A stretch of 64,000 nucleotides of DNA, from positions 558,001-622,000 of the forward strand of contig CAWCEV010000003.1 of NCBI GenBank assembly GCA_963794655.1. The letters are read 5' to 3'. Shown in pieces: positions 60,590 to 64,000 of the stretch. This DNA comes from Roseiarcus sp963794655. Lineage in GTDB: Bacteria > Pseudomonadota > Alphaproteobacteria > Rhizobiales > Beijerinckiaceae. Made by a program: the position numbers and the translations under genes. Within the stretch, counting starts at the first letter, position 1; the number at the start of each line of letters is the position of its first letter. A model generated the notes under the pieces. It made no database searches, was not told the origin of the DNA, and saw only the letters and a list, made by a program, of their open reading frames with translations.

Positions 60590-61736
60590 TGGATCGAACC
60601 TGACAGTTGAATCCCGGATGGGATTCCCTCTGGGATTTCGGCGTGCGAGTTTGCGTGATGCGCGCAGGAAAATCCCTTTCGGTTTCGTCTGCCGATATTT
60701 GTCGGCTCAAAGCCCTGGTTCGTGACCGCAACGCGCCGCAGAAGCAGGTCTGGCGGGCCGAGATCGTGCTGCTTACGGCCGATGGTGTCGGCACGAACGA
60801 GATCATGCGGCGAACCGGCAAGTCCAAGACCTGCGTATGGCGCTGGCAAGAACGCTTTATCGAGGCGGGGTTCGACGGGTTGCTCCGCGACAAGACGCGT
60901 CCCTCGCGCATCCCACCGCTGAGCGCCGGGGCCGCCGAGCGCGTCGTCGCGCTGACACTTGGCGAACCGCCTGGCGAGACGACCCACTGGACCGGCTTGT
61001 TGATGGCGAAGGCGGCGGGGCTCAGCGTCAGCTCGGTTCAACGTATCTGGCGCAAGCACGGCCTCCAGCCGCACCGGATGCGCCAGTTCAAGCTGTCCAA
61101 CGATCCGCGCTTCGTCGACAAATTGCGCGACGTCGTCGGGCTCTATGTCGATCCGCCCGCGCACGCCATCGTCCTGTCGGTCGACGAGAAGAGCCAGATT
61201 CAGGCGCTGGACCGCACCCAGCCCGGACTGCCGCTGAAGAAGGGCCGCGCCGGAACGATGACACACGACTACGAGCGGCACGGAACGACGACGCTGTTCG
61301 CCGCGATGAACGTCCTCGACGGCACGGTGATCGGCCGCAACATGCAGCGCCATCGCCATCAGGAGTTCATCCGCTTCCTCAATATCGTCGAAAGACAGGT
61401 TCCTGCGGGGAAGACGATCCACGCCATCATCGACAACTACGCCGCCCACAAGCATCCCAATGTCCGCCGATGGCTCGAACGCAATCCGCGATGGACATTC
61501 CACTTCACGCCGACGTCCGCTTCCTGGCTCAACGCGGTCGAGGGCTTCTTCGCCACTCTCACAAAGCGCAGGCTCAAGCGAGGCGTCTTCCGGTCCGTCA
61601 CCGATCTGCAAGCCGCGATCAACCGCTTCCTCGAAGAGCACAATCAGCAGTCCAGGCCCTTCACATGGACCGCAGACCCGGACAAAATCATCGCCGCCGT
61701 CAGGCGCGGGCATCAAGTGTTAGATTCGATCCACTA
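60587..61736 (+). mobile_element. IS630-family insertion sequence, copy 2
   Basis: The same 1146-bp element as at 37233-38382, in the opposite orientation, with TA on both sides (60587-60588 and 61735-61736) and CTAG at both junctions. Here the inverted repeats have three mismatches. The left target lies in the stop codon of the GH16-like gene: TA of TAG is duplicated and the first base of the IS, a G, restores TAG, so the upstream protein keeps its end. The element encodes one intact transposase. Confidence 0.93.
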
Positions 61737-61737
61737 G
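60658..61737 (+). CDS. IS630 family transposase, copy 2
   Basis: A 359-aa DDE transposase identical to copy 1 except that the end reads QVLDSIH instead of QVLNSIH. ATG at 60658 is preferred; an in-frame TTG at 60607 is also open. The catalytic residues lie in VLSVDEKSQ, IIDNYAAHK and NAVEGFFATL. As in copy 1, the TAG stop is completed by the flanking G, outside the TA duplication. Near identity with copy 1 points to recent transposition or gene conversion, and both copies may be active. Confidence 0.93.
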   Translation: MRAGKSLSVSSADICRLKALVRDRNAPQKQVWRAEIVLLTADGVGTNEIMRRTGKSKTCVWRWQERFIEAGFDGLLRDKTRPSRIPPLSAGAAERVVALTLGEPPGETTHWTGLLMAKAAGLSVSSVQRIWRKHGLQPHRMRQFKLSNDPRFVDKLRDVVGLYVDPPAHAIVLSVDEKSQIQALDRTQPGLPLKKGRAGTMTHDYERHGTTTLFAAMNVLDGTVIGRNMQRHRHQEFIRFLNIVERQVPAGKTIHAIIDNYAAHKHPNVRRWLERNPRWTFHFTPTSASWLNAVEGFFATLTKRRLKRGVFRSVTDLQAAINRFLEEHNQQSRPFTWTADPDKIIAAVRRGHQVLDSIH

Positions 61738-62016
61738 GCGGCGGGCGCTCAGCCAAGTCGTCGAAACGCGCGCAAGATCGGCGGAGCTTAACGCGCTTTG
61801 CCGGCAGACCTTTCGCAGCGATCGATAGGGTGTGCGGCCCAGCCTGCGACGATAGACCTAGCTCCAGGCGACAAGCGCGCTTTTCGCACCGGCCGTCTCG
61901 AACCGCTGTCCACCGGGTTTCGCGAGGCCGCGCGTCCCGACGCTGGCCTCGAATCTCCTCAGGCGGTAAGAATCGCGCCCGCCTTGGAGGCGGAGAAGGC
62001 AGAAACGGCGCGCTAG
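61738..62016. other. Spacer between IS630 copy 2 and the cardiolipin synthase gene
   Basis: A 279-bp interval. A small plus-strand frame of 72 codons (61798-62016) has no ribosome binding site or recognisable feature and ends directly at the cardiolipin synthase start; I do not call it a gene. The promoter for the downstream genes probably lies here. Confidence 0.45.
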
Positions 62017-63444
62017 GTGGACTTATATCTCGCGGCGTCCGCGGTGTTCGAAAGCCACCCGCTTCTTGTCGGCGCGATCCATATCTTGATGGCTGGCGCC
62101 GTCACAGTCCACGTATTGCTGACCAAACGCGACGTTCCCGCAGCGATCGGCTGGATCGGGCTTGCCTGGCTCGCCCCCGTCCTCGGGTCGATCCTTTACG
62201 TTGGATTCGGCGTCAATCGGGTGAGGCGCCGGGCGCGGCGGCTGAAGGGGCCGGTTCGAAGCCACGAATCCTCGCCCGCGGGCGACGAAGCGCCGGATGA
62301 ACCACTCGATCGCCTGAAGGCCGCCGTCGGCAGGATCACCGGCCGGGAACTCGCGCCCGGCAAGGTGGCCGCGGTGCTCGACTGCGGCGACGAAGCCTAT
62401 CCGCAAATGCTGGCTGCGATCGAGAGCGCGAAGAGCCACATCCGGCTCTGCAGCTATATCTTCCGCGCCGACATGATCGGCATGCGATTCATCGACGCTT
62501 TGGCGAAGGCCCAGCGCCGAGGGGTCAAAATCCGCGTCCTGATCGACGGGTTCGGCGGCGGATTCGTGCTCTCGCCCGCCTATCACCGGCTGCGCGGTCA
62601 CGGCGTTCCCGTTTCGCGCTTTCTTCACTCGACGCTGCCGTGGAAGATGCCGTTCCTCGATCTCAGGCTGCACAAGAAATGCCTTGTCGTCGACGGGGAG
62701 ACTGCCTTCGTCGGCGGCCTCAATATCGGCGATGAGAACCTGCTCGCGCGCCAGCCCGCGGCGCCGGTCCGCGACACCCATTTCCGCCTGGACGGGCCGA
62801 TCATCCGCCAGATCGAGCAGGAATTCGACGACGACTGGCTGTTTGCGACCGGCGAAGCGCCGATTCCCGCCGACCCGGTCCGTCAGGCGCTTCCCTCCCC
62901 TTACTCGCCGACGCGCGTAATCGTCGCCGGACCGGACCAGGACGACGACCAGCTGGTTCTCATTCTCCTCTCCGCGATCAATCTGGCCCGGGCTTCGATC
63001 AGGATCGCCACGCCCTATTTCCTGCCGCCGGAGCAACTGATCACGGCGCTTCAGTTGGCGGCCTTGCGCGGCGTCGAGGTCGATATTCTCCTGCCGGGCA
63101 GAACGAATCATCGGCTCGTCGCCTGGGCGGCACGAACGCATATTCGCCCCCTGATCGAGGCGGGCTGTCGCGTCTGGCGAAGCGCGCCGCCGTTCGATCA
63201 CTCGAAACTGATGACGGTCGACGGCGAATGGAGCCTCATCGGCAGCCCGAATATGGACATTCGAAGCCTGCGCTTGAATTTCGAGCTCGCCGTCGAGATA
63301 TACGATCCGGAGTTGGCTGCGCGGCTTGCGAAAATCATTGACGCCCGCCGCGTCAACCCGGTCACTCTGCAAGAGATCGACAAACGAAATTTCGTCACTA
63401 AGCTCAGGGATGCTGCGGCGCGGCTCGCCATGCCCTATATCTGA
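62017..63444 (+). CDS. cls: Cardiolipin synthase (phospholipase D family)
   Basis: A 475-aa membrane enzyme that condenses phosphatidylglycerol with another phospholipid to make cardiolipin. Two N-terminal hydrophobic helices (ILMAGAVTVHVLLT and AAIGWIGLAWLAPVLGSILY) precede two HKD motifs: LHKKCLVVDGETAFVGGLN and FDHSKLMTVDGEWSLIGSPN, the second with DHSK in place of the fuller HxK context but with H, K and D all present. Start is GTG at 62017. The downstream gene is an EEP-family protein; the E. coli clsB (ybhO) and ybhP genes are paired in the same way. Confidence 0.92.
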   Translation: MDLYLAASAVFESHPLLVGAIHILMAGAVTVHVLLTKRDVPAAIGWIGLAWLAPVLGSILYVGFGVNRVRRRARRLKGPVRSHESSPAGDEAPDEPLDRLKAAVGRITGRELAPGKVAAVLDCGDEAYPQMLAAIESAKSHIRLCSYIFRADMIGMRFIDALAKAQRRGVKIRVLIDGFGGGFVLSPAYHRLRGHGVPVSRFLHSTLPWKMPFLDLRLHKKCLVVDGETAFVGGLNIGDENLLARQPAAPVRDTHFRLDGPIIRQIEQEFDDDWLFATGEAPIPADPVRQALPSPYSPTRVIVAGPDQDDDQLVLILLSAINLARASIRIATPYFLPPEQLITALQLAALRGVEVDILLPGRTNHRLVAWAARTHIRPLIEAGCRVWRSAPPFDHSKLMTVDGEWSLIGSPNMDIRSLRLNFELAVEIYDPELAARLAKIIDARRVNPVTLQEIDKRNFVTKLRDAAARLAMPYI

Positions 63445-63469
63445 ATGCGGATCGGATTCGAGGTCTCGA

Positions 63470-64000
63470 GTGAAAGTTGCATCTTACAACATCCACAAGT
63501 GCCGCGGCTCCGATGGCATGACCCGTCCCGACCGAATTGTCGGGGTGATCCGCGAGCTTCAGGCCGATGTCGTCGCCCTTCAGGAAGTCGACCGGCGTTT
63601 CGGCAGCCGCGGCGGCCTGCTCGATCCGGCGGCGCTCAGGCGGGAGACGGGCATGCACCTTCTGGTGCAGTCGGACGTTTCCCACCGTCACGGCTGGCAT
63701 GGCAACGCGCTGCTGGTGCGCAGCGATCCCATTTCCTACTCGCGTTCACGCCTGAAGCTGCCGGGCGGCGAGCCGCGCGGGGCTGTCGTCGCGGAGCTCG
63801 ATTTCGGCGAGGGTAAATTTCGCGTCATCGCGGCCCATCTTGGTCTTCTTCGGCTCTCGCGAGTGGATCAGGTCGAGGCGATCCTGCACGCCTTCCACAA
63901 CCTGCCCGAGATGCCGACGATCCTGCTCGGGGATTTCAACGAATGGCGCCGGCGCGGCCGCTCGGCCCTCCGCCGATTGGAGCCGACGTTCGGCCTCGCC
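63470..64000 (+). CDS. Endonuclease/exonuclease/phosphatase family protein (partial)
   Basis: Begins at GTG 63470 after GAGGTCTCGA and remains open to the window end (177 codons). It has the EEP fold signatures: VASYNIHKCRGSDG with the first metal-site Asn, DVVALQEVDRRF with the metal-binding Glu, and ILLGDFNEWRR with the catalytic Asp and Asn. The intervening IAAHLGLLRLSRVDQ is also typical. Similar proteins (YbhP-like) commonly sit beside cardiolipin synthase genes, suggesting a role in phospholipid metabolism. The C-terminal part, including the second active-site His, is not visible. Confidence 0.88.
   Translation, partial: MKVASYNIHKCRGSDGMTRPDRIVGVIRELQADVVALQEVDRRFGSRGGLLDPAALRRETGMHLLVQSDVSHRHGWHGNALLVRSDPISYSRSRLKLPGGEPRGAVVAELDFGEGKFRVIAAHLGLLRLSRVDQVEAILHAFHNLPEMPTILLGDFNEWRRRGRSALRRLEPTFGLA

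Noticed and set aside
37233..61736. Composite transposon bounded by two IS630 copies
   Set aside because: The 22 kb between them holds housekeeping genes (clpA, clpS, DUF1489, ade), each IS has its own CTAG target, and IS630 elements are not known for this kind of composite; inversion or independent insertion is more likely.
61798..62016. 72-codon ORF before cls
   Set aside because: No ribosome binding site, no recognisable feature, and it ends exactly at the cls start; it probably has no coding role.

Overview
The window is 64 kb of GC-rich chromosome from an alphaproteobacterium, most likely a member of the Hyphomicrobiales (Rhizobiales). The reasons are an aa3-type cytochrome oxidase cluster with ctaG, DUF1489, DUF423 and DUF1614 proteins, a short alphaproteobacterial phasin, a clpS-clpA pair, an Flp pilin and a WaaE/LpcC-like glycosyltransferase pair. 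Nearly all of it is ordinary core or shell genome. No tRNA, rRNA, CRISPR array, prophage or integrase was recognised.

Layout. 0-4.4 kb: a truncated glycine-rich secreted protein, an isoaspartate-type methyltransferase, an orphan Flp pilin and parC. 4.8-11.7 kb: a small secreted protein, a two-gene ABC-2 exporter, an SDR dehydrogenase, a large type I sulfatase, a VanX-like dipeptidase and a SpoIIAA-like protein. 11.8-16.4 kb: a thioesterase and the oxidase genes ctaC-ctaD-ctaG-ctaE, without ctaB. 16.7-29.1 kb: a coiled-coil protein, then a complete glycogen operon glgP-glgB-glgC-glgA-glgX/malQ whose last gene fuses debranching enzyme and 4-alpha-glucanotransferase. 29.2-37.1 kb: a 2OG-Fe(II) oxygenase, a Rieske-FAD reductase, two LPS-type glycosyltransferases, an HtrA-like protease, DedA, a phasin-like protein, a GNAT acetyltransferase and DUF423.

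37.2-61.7 kb is bracketed by two almost identical IS630-family elements in opposite orientation, each inserted at CTAG. Between them lie adenine deaminase, a PAP2 phosphatase, pyridoxal kinase, PhzF, NUDIX, an SPW protein, an epimerase, a FemAB-like protein, HIT, DUF1614, an outer-membrane barrel with a clear promoter and terminator, clpA/clpS, a phasin, a D,D-carboxypeptidase with SPOR domain, a DnaJ protein, a VWA protein, DUF1489 and a secreted GH16-like protein. 62-64 kb: a cardiolipin synthase and a truncated EEP-family gene.

Two genes are broken. A small lipoprotein gene at 45.2-45.6 kb has a frameshift plus an amber codon. The phasin at 54.8-55.1 kb carries a single extra base, although its promoter, candidate PhaR-type operator and terminator look intact. 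Other points of interest are the way IS630 uses its CTAG target to complete stop codons, a degenerate 20-bp tandem repeat that forms the C-terminus of the WaaE-like protein, and the GlgX-MalQ fusion. I did not find a convincing new defence, secondary-metabolite or mobile system.
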